Notes: generated from the letters alone by a model not told the origin. A stretch of DNA of 64,000 bases from Pelomonas sp963422775 (GCA_963422775.4 CAUJSJ030000052.1:1-64000); one strand, 5' to 3'. Shown: positions 35,353 to 46,256, counted from the stretch's first letter. Made by a program: numbers and translations.

Positions 35353-35864
35353 CGTTTCATCCGCGCCAGGTTCACGATCTGGGCGCTGGCAGGCGGGAAG
35401 CTCGGGGCCAGGCGCTGGCGCAACTGCTCGCGCCCACGGTGCAGGCGCGACATGACGGTGCCAATGGGCAGCGCCAGGATCTCGGCGGCTTCGGCATAGG
35501 TGTATTCCTCCACAGCGACCAGCAGCATCACCGCGCGCTGGCCCGGCGGCAGCGCCGCAAGCGCCCGCTCCAGGTCCAGCCGCTCGCCGGCCGGCGCGGC
35601 GGTATCGGGCCGCTCGGGCTGATCGTCCAGCAGCGCGTGGCCGTCGTCCAGGTGCCAGTCGCGCAGCTGGTTGACATGCAGGTTGTGCATGATGGACAGC
35701 AGCCAGGGCCGCAGCGCGGTGCCCGGGCGCCACAGGCTCCATTTCCGGCAGGCGCGCTCCAGCGTGTCCTGCACGAGGTCGTCGGCCCGCGTGGCGTCGC
35801 CGGTCAGCAGCCGGGCATACCGGCGCAGGGCCGGGATGTGGGCGAGCAGCTGTTCGACGGCCAT
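35349..35864 (-). CDS. ECF-family RNA polymerase sigma factor
   Basis: 171 residues. Region 2 (YARLLTGDATRADDLVQDTLERACRKWSLWRPG, ALRPWLLSIMHNLHVNQLRD) and region 4 (ALAALPPGQRAVMLLVAVEEYTYAEAAEILALPIGTVMSRLHRGREQLRQRL) are both intact. It is co-transcribed with the overlapping anti-sigma gene. The secreted lipoprotein gene immediately upstream on the same strand may be a target or partner. The promoter it recognises is not known. Confidence 0.93.
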   Translation of the reverse strand: MAVEQLLAHIPALRRYARLLTGDATRADDLVQDTLERACRKWSLWRPGTALRPWLLSIMHNLHVNQLRDWHLDDGHALLDDQPERPDTAAPAGERLDLERALAALPPGQRAVMLLVAVEEYTYAEAAEILALPIGTVMSRLHRGREQLRQRLAPSFPPASAQIVNLARMKR

Positions 35865-35880
35865 GGCGGGATGTTGGAAC

Positions 35881-36255
35881 TCAGGGCCGGGCGAGCTGCC
35901 AGACCTTGTTGAAGCCGTCGCCGGTGCGGTCGCCAGGCTTCTGGTCTTTCACCCAGAAGTACAGCGGCTTGCCCTTGTAGGCCCACTGCGTCTTGCCGTC
36001 GTCACGGGTGATGACGCTCCAGTCGCCGCTCGCGGCAGCCCCCGCGGCGGCGGCCAGCGGCGGCCAGTTGGTGGCGCAGGGGCCGTTGCAGACACTCTTG
36101 CCACTGGCGGCGCTGTCCTTGTCGAAGGTGTAGAGCGTCATGCCGTTGGCGCCGACGAGGACGCCATCGGCCACGTTGGCGGGCGCCGGGGGCGCGGAGG
36201 CGCAGGCAGCGACGAGCAGCAACGCGGCTGCGGCGAGGAGGAAGCGAAGGTTCAT
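35881..36255 (-). CDS. Lipoprotein with Lipoprotein_15 (COG4315) repeats
   Basis: 124 residues from MNLRFLLAAAALLLVAAC. The lipobox LVAAC predicts lipid attachment. The mature part has the family motif LYTFDKD near residue 50, a CNGPCATNWPPL block with paired cysteines, and the second repeat-type motif KPLYFWVKDQKPGDRTGDGFNKVWQ. Members are envelope lipoproteins of unknown function. It lies 16 bases upstream of the ECF sigma gene on the same strand and so probably heads that operon. Confidence 0.88.
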   Translation of the reverse strand: MNLRFLLAAAALLLVAACASAPPAPANVADGVLVGANGMTLYTFDKDSAASGKSVCNGPCATNWPPLAAAAGAAASGDWSVITRDDGKTQWAYKGKPLYFWVKDQKPGDRTGDGFNKVWQLARP

Positions 36256-36329
36256 GTCGGGTCTCACGGAAAAGGGAAGTGACATGACGGTAAACACGCG
36301 GGGGCGGCCAACTATTCCATGCCGCCAGA

Positions 36330-38402
<2,073 letters not shown>

Positions 38403-38404
38403 AC

Positions 38405-41158
38405 TCAGATCCGGCGTCGGCGCGCCACGAAGCCGATGACGCCCAGGCCCGCCAGCAGCAGCGCGTAGCTCTCGGGCTCCGGCACGGCGGTGGTCACGAC
38501 GATCTCGCCTGTGGTGTACAGCGCCGAGTAGTCCAGCTTCGTGCCGGCCGCGAGCTGGAAGCCGCTGGCGTCGATGCTGCTGAACGTGCCGCTCGCCGTG
38601 CCCCAGTCGAACAGGTCGAAGCGCTGGCCGGACTGGGCCGTGAAGCCGTTCCAGGAGCTGAGCTTGAGCGTGCCGCCGAAGGTCAGGCTGCCGGCCACGA
38701 TGTACTTGTCGAAGCTGCGGTTCTTCAGCGCTTCGTCGGTGCCGCAGGCCAGCGTGCAGGCCGTGGTGCCGCCGATTTCGGCGAAGTAGGTGTTGCTGTC
38801 GCCGAACTCGACATCGCCTTCGTCGGTGCCCAGGCCCGGGGAGGCCCCCACGGCCACGCCGCCCTCGAAGCGCTTGGCGCCCGATCCCGTGAACTTGGAG
38901 CCGGTGCGCTGCTGCACCAGCTCGAAGAAGGTGGCCACGGAGCCGGTGGTGACGCGCAATTCGGCGCCGCTTTGCACGTCCACCGTGGCGTAGAAGGTGG
39001 TGTTGCTGTTGCCCGAGGCCACGATCTGGCTGGCGTTGGTGCTGACGATCGGTGTGTAGACGGCCGAGGTGCCGCCGCTGAGCAGCATGCGGCCGTTGTT
39101 GGTCAGCAGCCCGCCGCGCAGCGTGCCGTAGCCGCTGATGATGCCGGCGACTTCGTTGCTGAGGGTGCGGCCGTTGTTGTCCAGCGTGCCGCCTGCCAAC
39201 TGAACCTTGCCGGCGTTGCTCGCCAGGCCCTGGCTGACGAGCAGGGTGGCGCCGCCATTGGCGGCCAGCAGGCCGGCGTTGGGGCTGACGATGGCGCCGC
39301 CGAGCGTCAGCGTGCCGCCTTGCGCGGTGATGCTGCCGATGGGGTCGATGTTGGAGATGTTGTTGTTGATCTTGCCGAAGCCCTGGATCACGCCGTGGTT
39401 GCCGATCTGGCCGCCCGACAGCGTCGCGCTGTTGCTGCCCAGCAGGATCTGGCCACGGTTGACGAAGCTGTTCACGACCTGCGTCAGACCGGCATCCACC
39501 ACCAGGCTGCCCTGGTTGAAGAAGCTCGAGGCGATGCTGCCGCTGCCGGTGATGCTGCCCTGCGCGGTGTTGGCGAGCATGCCGTTGCCCGCCACGATGC
39601 CGTCATTGAGCTTGAGCGCGCCGAGGTTGTTGAGGCCAGCGCCGCTCAGCACGAGCTGGCGGCCGGCCAGCAGATTCCAGGTGCCGGTGTTGAAGTTGTC
39701 GCCCGTGTTGCTGAGCACCAGGTCGCCGCCGGACTGGCTCAGCAGCGCGGCATTGGTGAAGCCGCCCGTGCCGTCGATGCGGCCATATCCACTCATCGAG
39801 GCAACGTTGAACTGAACGCCGGCGCCGCTCAGCGTGCCGCCGGCCAGGGCCAGCGCGCCGAAGTTGGTCAGCCGCGCGGTGCTCAGCACCGAGCTGCCCC
39901 GGCCCACGGTCGTCACGCCCGAGAGGTTCAGGGTGCCGCCCGACAGCTGGCCGCCGGTCAGCGTGAGGCTGGTGGCGTCGCTGGCGTTGAACATGCCGTC
40001 CACCGCCAGGCTCATGCTTTTGCCCAGCGTGAGGTTGTTGGCCAGCAGCCCGCCGTCGGCGAGGCTGGCGTCGCCGCTGAAATGCAGCAGGCCGCCGGTC
40101 CAGGCGAAGGTGCCGGCGTTGCTGGAATCGGCGCTGTTGACCAGGTTCAGCGTGCCGCCGGTCTGGGTGATGACGCCGCCGGCCTCGGTGATGAGGTAGC
40201 CGGCGCTCAAGGTGCCGCCGTTCAGCGTATAGCTGCCCGCCTTGCCCGCCCGCAGCCGGCCCGTGACCTGGTGGGTGGTGTTGCCCGATTGGGCGAAGCT
40301 GCTGCTGCCGCCGCCAACGCCGATATCGACATAGCCGTTGGTGAGGCTGGCCGCGCCGTCGTTGCTATTGAGGATGTAGCTGCCCTTGCCCCGGCTGTCG
40401 TTCTGATAGCCCAGCACCAGCCCGCCCACATTGGCGCTGCCGCCACTCTGGGTGAAGCTGCCGGCACCGAACACGCCAATCGTTACCTGACTGCTGACGC
40501 TGAAGCTGCCGCCCTTGAGCGTCACGGTGCCGACGGTACTGGGATCGTTGTAGCCCGCGCGGAATTGGCCCAGCACCGTCGTCGCGCCGGCGCTTTGATT
40601 GAAGGCACCGGTGGTGCCGGTATTCCAGCCGATGTCCACATCACCGGCCAAGGCGGCGGTGCCGACGTTGAGCGCGCCGCCACTCAGGTTGTAGACACCC
40701 GAGCCCGCGCCTTGGTAGCCGACGTAGAGCCGGCCGGTCGTGTTCGACCCACCGGACTGGTTGTAGGTGGAGGCCTGCGCCTGGCTGCTGCCGATGGTCT
40801 CGGTCTTGGCGATCATGGCGCTGGCGGCCAGCGATTGGTTGACGGTGGAGCCGTAGTCCAGGCTCAGCGAGTTCAATCCGGCGCCCGTCATCACCGAGGC
40901 GAAGGTCGCGGTCTTGCTCGCTGCGCTCGAGCTGCCGACCACGGCATCGTCGCCATTGACCGGCACCACGCCGTTCGCCCACGAGCTGGCAGCGCTCCAC
41001 AGCGCACCGGGGGTGCCGCTGAAGGTCACCGTGGCCGCCCGCGCCGGGCCGACGGCGCAAACCACCAGGGCCAGGCCGATGGCGACCGGCAGGGGCAAAC
41101 GCCGCAAGGCGAAGGGCGAGGGGCGAGTGAGGCGGGCGGCGCGGCGCAGTGCGTTCAT
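38405..41158 (-). CDS. Large PEP-CTERM beta-repeat surface/matrix protein (paralogue 1)
   Basis: 917 residues. There is a long signal peptide (LPVAIGLALVVCAVGPARAA). The body is a succession of short Gly/Ser/Asn-rich strands (QSGGSANVGGLVLGY, GGTLSGAGVQFNVASMSGYG, NHGVIQGFGKINNN), as in autotransporter-like beta-helices. It ends with VPEPESYALLLAGLGVIGFVARRRR, a textbook PEP-CTERM signal. It should be exported, cleaved by an exosortase and released to the surface or exopolysaccharide matrix. The last about 275 residues are nearly identical to those of the next protein (41306-44647). It has its own upstream region with an ECF-type promoter-like element. Confidence 0.9.
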   Translation of the reverse strand: MNALRRAARLTRPSPFALRRLPLPVAIGLALVVCAVGPARAATVTFSGTPGALWSAASSWANGVVPVNGDDAVVGSSSAASKTATFASVMTGAGLNSLSLDYGSTVNQSLAASAMIAKTETIGSSQAQASTYNQSGGSNTTGRLYVGYQGAGSGVYNLSGGALNVGTAALAGDVDIGWNTGTTGAFNQSAGATTVLGQFRAGYNDPSTVGTVTLKGGSFSVSSQVTIGVFGAGSFTQSGGSANVGGLVLGYQNDSRGKGSYILNSNDGAASLTNGYVDIGVGGGSSSFAQSGNTTHQVTGRLRAGKAGSYTLNGGTLSAGYLITEAGGVITQTGGTLNLVNSADSSNAGTFAWTGGLLHFSGDASLADGGLLANNLTLGKSMSLAVDGMFNASDATSLTLTGGQLSGGTLNLSGVTTVGRGSSVLSTARLTNFGALALAGGTLSGAGVQFNVASMSGYGRIDGTGGFTNAALLSQSGGDLVLSNTGDNFNTGTWNLLAGRQLVLSGAGLNNLGALKLNDGIVAGNGMLANTAQGSITGSGSIASSFFNQGSLVVDAGLTQVVNSFVNRGQILLGSNSATLSGGQIGNHGVIQGFGKINNNISNIDPIGSITAQGGTLTLGGAIVSPNAGLLAANGGATLLVSQGLASNAGKVQLAGGTLDNNGRTLSNEVAGIISGYGTLRGGLLTNNGRMLLSGGTSAVYTPIVSTNASQIVASGNSNTTFYATVDVQSGAELRVTTGSVATFFELVQQRTGSKFTGSGAKRFEGGVAVGASPGLGTDEGDVEFGDSNTYFAEIGGTTACTLACGTDEALKNRSFDKYIVAGSLTFGGTLKLSSWNGFTAQSGQRFDLFDWGTASGTFSSIDASGFQLAAGTKLDYSALYTTGEIVVTTAVPEPESYALLLAGLGVIGFVARRRRI
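38421..39250 (-). repeat. Duplicated 3' segment, copy 1 (PEP-CTERM paralogue tails)
   Basis: About 830 bases almost identical to 41331-42160 at a constant offset of 2910. Similarity continues at a lower level for about 300 bases beyond. The sharp change from near identity to about 80% suggests recent gene conversion. Confidence 0.9.
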
Positions 41159-41216
41159 GGCGAGATCCTGTGATGGGTCAGATGAGATGGGCAGCCACGC
41201 TTTCAGGCCTGCCTGT

Positions 41217-41253
41217 TGGTTAGAACGAATCCGCCGGGCGATCGCGACAAGCC
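41217..41253 (-). promoter_or_regulatory. ECF-type promoter-like element upstream of PEP-CTERM paralogue 1
   Basis: In the gene's direction it reads TGTCGC, 16 bases, then CGTTCTA. The -10-like end lies 62 bases before the start codon. A 37-base block here matches the one at 45976-46012 at 31 of 37 positions. Confidence 0.55.
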
Positions 41254-41305
41254 CTCACCCCCTTGGATGGGTGATGGACGCGAGCCGCCGGGGCGGGTCG
41301 CGTGT

Positions 41306-44300
41306 TCAGCCGCGGGGCTGGGCGCGTCGCCGCGCCACGAAGCCGATGACCCCCAGGCCCGCCAGCAGCAGCGCGTAGCTCTCGGGCTCGGGCACGGCCG
41401 TGGTCACGACGATCTCGCCCGTGGTGTACAGGGCCGAGTAGTCCAGCTTCGTGCCGGCCGCGAGCTGCAAGCCGCTGGCGTCGATGCTGCTGAACGTGCC
41501 GCTCGCCGTGCCCCAGTCGAACAGGTCGAAGCGCTGGCCGGACTGGGCCGTGAAGCCGTTCCAGGAGCTGAGCTTGAGCGTGCCGCCGAAGGTCAGGCTG
41601 CCGGCCACGATGTACTTGTCGAAGCTGCGGTTCTTCAGCGCCTCGTCGGTGCCGCAGGCCAGCGTGCAGGCCGAGGTGCCGCCGATTTCGGCGAAGTAGG
41701 TGTTGCTGTCGCCGAACTCGACATCGCCTTCGTCGGTGCCCAGGCCCGGGGAGGCCCCCACGGCCACGCCGCCCTCAAAGCGCTTGGCGCCAGAACCCGT
41801 GAACTTGGACCCGGTGCGCTGCTGCACCAGCTCGAAGAAGGTGGCCACCGAGCCGGTGGACACGCGCAGCTCGGCGCCGCTTTGCACGTCCACCGTGGCG
41901 TAGAAGGTGGTGTTGCTGTTGCCCGAGGCCACAATCTGGCTGGCGTTGGTGCTGACGATCGGGGTGTAGACGGCCGAGGTGCCGCCGCTGAGCAGCACGC
42001 GGCCGTTGTTGGTCAGCAGCCCGCCGCGCAGCGTGCCGTAGCCGCTGATGATGCCGGCCACCTCGTTGCTGAGGGTGCGGCCGTTGTTGTCCAGCGTGCC
42101 GCCTGCCAGCTGCACCTTGCCGGCGTTGCTGGCCAGGCCCTGGCTGATGAGCAGCTTGGCACCGGTGCCCGCCGCCAGGATGCCGCCGTTGGGGCTGACG
42201 ATCAGCCCGCTGAGCGTCAGCGTGCCGCCCTGGGCCTCGATGACGCCGATGGGGTCGACGTTGGAGATGTTGCTGGTGATCTTGCCCAGGCCCTGGATCA
42301 GGCCGTGGTTGCCGACCTGCCCGCCGGCCAGCGTGGCGGCGTTGGAACCCAGCAGGATCTGGCCGCGATTGGTGAAGCTTGGGTCGATCTGCAAGCGACC
42401 GGCGTCCACCACCAGGCTGCCCTGGTTGAAGAAGCCCGAGGCGATGCGCCCGCTGCCGCTGATGGTGCCGTCCGCCTGGTTGACGAGCACGCCGGCGCCG
42501 ACGACGTTGCCGCCGTTGAGCGCCAGCGTGCCGCCGTTGTTCAGGTCGGCGTTCAGGGTCAGCGAACGCCCGGCCTGCATCTCCCAGGTGCCGGTGTTGA
42601 GATTGGTGCCGGTGTTGCTCAGCACGAAGGCGCCATCGCCCTGGCGCAGCAGGCCGCTGTTGACGAAGCCGCCCGTGCCGGCGATGACGCCGTAGCCGCT
42701 CACCAGGCCTGAGCTTTCGAGGCGGCCGACGCTGCTGATCGTGCCGCCCGCCAGTTGCAGGCTGCCGCTGACGAGTCCGCCCGCAGCGCCGACGCTGAGC
42801 TGGCTGAAGCTGCCGATGGCCAGGTCCCCGGCCACCGCCAGGCCCAGGGCATTCGCCTGGCCGCCGTTGAGGCTGAGGTCGTCGCCGGACAGGATTTGCA
42901 GCGTGTCGGCAACGTTGATGTTCACCATGCCCAGCCCGGTGCTGTGCGCCAGCAGGCCGTTGCCCGTGGTGGCCGCACCGAGGAAGTTGACGGTGCCCGA
43001 GTTCCAGTTCACCTGGCCCTGGTTGATCGTCCAGCCGGCGTTGAGCGTGCCGCCGTCGAGGTTGAGCACGCCGCCCTTCCAGATCAGGAGCTGGCCCGCG
43101 GCGTTGAGGGTGGCCCCCGTGCCCAGGGTGACCGTCCCCGTGCCGGTGCTGCTGCCGATGACGAACTGGCCCGTGACGTTCAAGGCTGTGCCCGTGCCGC
43201 TCAGGTTGACCAGCGCCGCGCTGCCGCTGGTTTCACCGAAGTTGACCTTGTCGGCGTTGATCACGCCGCCCTCGGCGAGGGTCAGCGTGCCGCTGTCCAC
43301 GCGCAGATCGCCCGCCGACTGCCAGCGCGAACCCGAGCCCGTCACCAGGGCGGTGCTGGTGCCGGCGTCGCCCACCGTACCGAGGTTGGCGCCGGTGGTG
43401 CTGAGCAGACCGCCCTGCTCGACGCTCAGGAAACCTTCGCCCTGATTGCCGATCTGCAGCTTGCCGGTGGCCGTCCAGCTGGCCTGCGCGCCCGTGACCT
43501 TGGCCAGGCCGGCGCTGCCGGCCTGATTGCCCAGCGTGGCGCCCACGCTGTTCAGCTTGGCGCCAGCCTCCACCCGCACGCTGCCCACGCCCGTATCGCC
43601 CACCGTCAGGTTGCCGCTGCTCGCCCAGCTGGAGCCGGTGCCCTTGAGCACCACCAGGCCGTCGCCACCCAAAGACCTGCCAATGAAGCTGTCGACGCTG
43701 GAGAGCAGGCCGCCGTTCTGCACGGTGAGCGTGCCCGTGCCGGCGCGGCCCACCTCCAGATTGCCGCTGACCGCCAGTTTTGACGCTGCACCGTCGATCA
43801 GCACCGTGCCCTGGCCGCCGTAGTTCATACCGATGAAGGCTTGAGCGCTGCTCGCCTGACCCGACAGGATGTTCAGGTTGCCCGTTCCTGCGAAGCCCAC
43901 GATCAGATTGCCCACCGGAGTGAGCCTGGCATCGGCGTCCGTGAGATTCACCGTGCCACTGCTGCCATATTGCTCGCCGAGCAGCACCTCCGGCGCCGCC
44001 AGGGAACTCTGGATTCCAAGGGTCAAGGTGCCGGTGCCGGTGGTGCCCACCTTGGTGGTGACATTGCCGACATTCACCATCGTGACCCCGGCTTTCAGGT
44101 TCAACGAATAGTTCAGGTCGCCCGTATTGTTGACCTGCACACCCTTCAGCGCGGTCGGGCCGCCATCCCAGGTTTGGTCACCCTGAGCGTCGATGCGGAA
44201 TTTGAAAATCTGCTTTTTGCCGCTGGCATTGACAATCCCCCCCGAGAGACCAATCGCCCCGCCGCCGCTGTCCATTTCGAAAGTCGTGGCAGCGGCGCTG

Positions 44301-44647
44301 ATGCCGAAGGTGATATTGTCGAAACCATTCCCAGTGGGCACGCCATAAATCGTCGCAGGCACGTTGCTATTGAAAAGGACGGACGAATGTTCTGCTGGCG
44401 CCAGGTTGACTATTGTGCAGTTGGGTGTGCCGACGCATGGAGTACTCCAATTCTTCCCATTGCCCCAAGTGGCGTTACCCCCGACACCCGTCCAAGTAAA
44501 GGTCGTCGCACCTGCGCCGCTCGGCGCCAGGAATCCGGCCGCCAAGGCTGCCGCCAGCGCCATACTCAGCGGCAAACGCCGGGGTGCCCGGGCGATACCG
44601 CGAAGGGCAGCCACACGGATGGTCGAATCGATGCAATGCTTGTTCAT
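41306..44647 (-). CDS. Large PEP-CTERM beta-repeat surface/matrix protein (paralogue 2)
   Basis: 1113 residues. A signal peptide (LPLSMALAAALAAGFLAPSGAGA) is followed by TTFTWTGVGGNATWGNGKNWSTPCVG and then many imperfect 55-60-residue repeats, such as GTLTVQNGGLLSSVDSFIG and GSVRVEAGAKLNSVGATLG, as in autotransporter-associated beta-strand proteins. It ends in VPEPESYALLLAGLGVIGFVARRRAQPRG. About 275 C-terminal residues differ from paralogue 1 at only a handful of positions, while the N-terminal repeats differ. The gene starts 38 bases after the Cys-rich gene (44686-45921), so the two form an operon. Likely role: a matrix or adhesion protein sorted by an exosortase. Confidence 0.9.
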   Translation of the reverse strand: MNKHCIDSTIRVAALRGIARAPRRLPLSMALAAALAAGFLAPSGAGATTFTWTGVGGNATWGNGKNWSTPCVGTPNCTIVNLAPAEHSSVLFNSNVPATIYGVPTGNGFDNITFGISAAATTFEMDSGGGAIGLSGGIVNASGKKQIFKFRIDAQGDQTWDGGPTALKGVQVNNTGDLNYSLNLKAGVTMVNVGNVTTKVGTTGTGTLTLGIQSSLAAPEVLLGEQYGSSGTVNLTDADARLTPVGNLIVGFAGTGNLNILSGQASSAQAFIGMNYGGQGTVLIDGAASKLAVSGNLEVGRAGTGTLTVQNGGLLSSVDSFIGRSLGGDGLVVLKGTGSSWASSGNLTVGDTGVGSVRVEAGAKLNSVGATLGNQAGSAGLAKVTGAQASWTATGKLQIGNQGEGFLSVEQGGLLSTTGANLGTVGDAGTSTALVTGSGSRWQSAGDLRVDSGTLTLAEGGVINADKVNFGETSGSAALVNLSGTGTALNVTGQFVIGSSTGTGTVTLGTGATLNAAGQLLIWKGGVLNLDGGTLNAGWTINQGQVNWNSGTVNFLGAATTGNGLLAHSTGLGMVNINVADTLQILSGDDLSLNGGQANALGLAVAGDLAIGSFSQLSVGAAGGLVSGSLQLAGGTISSVGRLESSGLVSGYGVIAGTGGFVNSGLLRQGDGAFVLSNTGTNLNTGTWEMQAGRSLTLNADLNNGGTLALNGGNVVGAGVLVNQADGTISGSGRIASGFFNQGSLVVDAGRLQIDPSFTNRGQILLGSNAATLAGGQVGNHGLIQGLGKITSNISNVDPIGVIEAQGGTLTLSGLIVSPNGGILAAGTGAKLLISQGLASNAGKVQLAGGTLDNNGRTLSNEVAGIISGYGTLRGGLLTNNGRVLLSGGTSAVYTPIVSTNASQIVASGNSNTTFYATVDVQSGAELRVSTGSVATFFELVQQRTGSKFTGSGAKRFEGGVAVGASPGLGTDEGDVEFGDSNTYFAEIGGTSACTLACGTDEALKNRSFDKYIVAGSLTFGGTLKLSSWNGFTAQSGQRFDLFDWGTASGTFSSIDASGLQLAAGTKLDYSALYTTGEIVVTTAVPEPESYALLLAGLGVIGFVARRRAQPRG
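41331..42160 (-). repeat. Duplicated 3' segment, copy 2 (PEP-CTERM paralogue tails)
   Basis: Counterpart of 38421-39250. It encodes the shared region from about ASNAGKVQLAGGTLDNN to the PEP-CTERM signal. Protein differences I can see include RVS for RVT, GTS for GTT and GLQ for GFQ. Confidence 0.9.
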
Positions 44648-44685
44648 GTCAATCCCTGTGTGTCGTAGTTTGGTCGTGGTTTGGA

Positions 44686-45921
44686 TTAGTTACTGGGGAC
44701 GGTGTATGAAAAGGTGTTCACAACCCAGGAGTACCCCCCGGTCAGGCTCGCCTGAACCCCTGCCCCCACCCCCGTTCCGGCCGTGATGCCGGGAATGGCG
44801 TTCTGCGCGCCGCGCATGCCATTGGCCACACTCCAGGTGATGCTGCCGTCAACGACAGTCGCCGCGCCGAGCAGGCCGACGTAACCGCCGCTTTGTTGAT
44901 CCACCGACCCGGGGCTCCATTGCAGCCCCACGCCTGCCCCGGCGATGAAGGCATAGCCGACCGAGCCACCGACGCTGGCGACCACGGCAAACTTCATCTT
45001 GCCGCTATCGAGCTTGCAGTTGTGGACCAGGCCGATGGAGCCATCGACCCCGCCGACATAGGCGCCGCCCACGCCGGCATAAATACCGCCGGAGGAGTTG
45101 GTGAAATTCGACGGGAAATTCGAGGTCTGCGTCCCGGGCGCCCAGCCGGTGCCGCACAACATGCCATATTTGCCCGAGAGACGGAGCATGGTGCTGCCCA
45201 CGTCATTGATCTGATCTGCCGACAACGTCTTGGTGCTGGAGACCACGCTCAGGACCCGTTTCATGTCGTTCAAGTCATCCGTGGCCGCGGAGGCCCTGAA
45301 GGCGTCGACGGTCTTTTTCAGCGACGGGCCGAGGTTGTTGTTCGACATGGCGACTTTGGCGGCCTGCTGGAACAGTTTCAAAGTCAGGGCATCCAGCGCG
45401 CTATTCACGACGGCGAGGGTCTGGTCGTAGCCGCTCTTGATTTGCCCGATGGAGCTGCCGTAAGTGGCCTGCGCCGTCGAGGCAATTTGCGTAAAGGCCG
45501 CCGAGAAATCCGGGCTGATGCCGGGCGCGCGGAAATAGGTATCGCGGGTGGTATCCCAGGCGCCCTTGTAGCTGCAGATACCGCAGACATCCATTTGATA
45601 GTTGGCGCGGCAATTGCCGTAATACAGCGCCAGGCAGCGGTGCGGGTGGCCACTGCTTTTTGTTAGATACGGGGGCTCGGTATAGGTGGTCGAGCCCCGG
45701 TAATGGCAGAACCCCGGCACGCTGGGCGAGTAGCCGCTCGGGCAGTCCTGCATGCAGGCCGCCGCCGTGCAGGTGTAGCCCGCACGCGGCGGGTTGTAGC
45801 AAAGCCCGCCCTGCTCGACCTTGCCGGCCGGGCAGGACAGGGCCAGCGCCGAGCCCGACAGGGCCAGCAGCGCGATGCAGGCCGCGGCACGGCGCAGCGC
45901 GGAAAACAGTGAGTTCTTCAT
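44686..45921 (-). CDS. Secreted cysteine-rich protein of unknown function, first gene of the PEP-CTERM operon
   Basis: 411 residues from MKNSLFSALRRAAAC, with a signal peptide ending at ALALSCPAG. The first 100 mature residues hold about 12 cysteines (CPAGKVEQGGLCYNPP, CTAAACMQDCPSGYSP, HRCLALYYGNCRANY, MDVCGICSYKG). A helical middle of about 120 residues follows (ALDALTLKLFQQAAKVAMSNNN). The C-terminal about 150 residues are Gly-rich strands (GGIYAGVGGAYVGGVDGSIG, GTGVGAGVQASLTGGYSWVV) that could form a barrel or lipid-facing sheet. There is no PEP-CTERM signal. I do not recognise the family. It carries the same promoter-like element as paralogue 1. Confidence 0.75.
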   Translation of the reverse strand: MKNSLFSALRRAAACIALLALSGSALALSCPAGKVEQGGLCYNPPRAGYTCTAAACMQDCPSGYSPSVPGFCHYRGSTTYTEPPYLTKSSGHPHRCLALYYGNCRANYQMDVCGICSYKGAWDTTRDTYFRAPGISPDFSAAFTQIASTAQATYGSSIGQIKSGYDQTLAVVNSALDALTLKLFQQAAKVAMSNNNLGPSLKKTVDAFRASAATDDLNDMKRVLSVVSSTKTLSADQINDVGSTMLRLSGKYGMLCGTGWAPGTQTSNFPSNFTNSSGGIYAGVGGAYVGGVDGSIGLVHNCKLDSGKMKFAVVASVGGSVGYAFIAGAGVGLQWSPGSVDQQSGGYVGLLGAATVVDGSITWSVANGMRGAQNAIPGITAGTGVGAGVQASLTGGYSWVVNTFSYTVPSN

Positions 45922-45975
45922 GAGAGCACCTGGGGTTGATTCAGGGACGGCGGCCTCTGATCGAGGCTTCCTACC

Positions 45976-46012
45976 TGGGTAGAACGCATTCGGCGGCCGA
46001 TCGCGACAGGCC
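45976..46012 (-). promoter_or_regulatory. ECF-type promoter-like element upstream of the Cys-rich gene/PEP-CTERM operon
   Basis: In the gene's direction it reads TGTCGC, 16 bases, then CGTTCTA. The -10-like end lies 58 bases before the start codon, almost the same distance as in its partner at 41217-41253. It matches that partner at 31 of 37 bases, while the flanks do not match. Confidence 0.55.
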
Positions 46013-46146
46013 GGGGATGGCGAGGCCCTAGCAGCCCTCGCCGCCTCGGGGCTAGGGGCCCGTTGGCTTGACCGTGCAATCCTGCCGACGAAGGGCCGTT
46101 TCGAGCGCGACATCGCCAGACGTTTGGCGTCGCCAGGCGTCGCGGC

Positions 46147-46176
46147 GCGACAAGGCAAGACGCTGTGCGACAAGGC
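46147..46176 (+). promoter_or_regulatory. Tandem 10-bp direct repeats, possible response-regulator site
   Basis: GCGACAAGGC occurs at 46147-46156 and again at 46167-46176, exactly 20 bases apart, or two helical turns. That is the layout OmpR-family regulators often bind. The second copy also belongs to an inverted repeat GCGACA-AGGC-TGTCGC. It lies about 80 bases before the OmpR-type gene, so autoregulation is possible. Confidence 0.35.
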
Positions 46177-46256
46177 TGTCGCAATTGACGGCACGGGCGC
46201 TTTTTGGCGAGAAACTCGGGCGCCCCCAACCCATGCCGGCTCCACCCCGCCCCCCG

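Larger units (their letters stand above)
45922..46256. other. 335-base divergent intergenic region
   Basis: Separates the Cys-rich gene (minus) from the OmpR-type regulator (plus). It holds the ECF-type promoter-like element at 45976-46012 and a tandem direct repeat at 46147-46176. No gene is supported. Confidence 0.6.

Noticed and set aside
38972..41173. Long plus-strand open frame opposite PEP-CTERM paralogue 1
   Set aside because: It mirrors the repeat structure of the real gene and lacks any start signal or domain.
41306..44647. Autotransporter (type V) assignment for the beta-repeat proteins
   Set aside because: No C-terminal 12-strand barrel is present. Both proteins end in PEP-CTERM signals instead.
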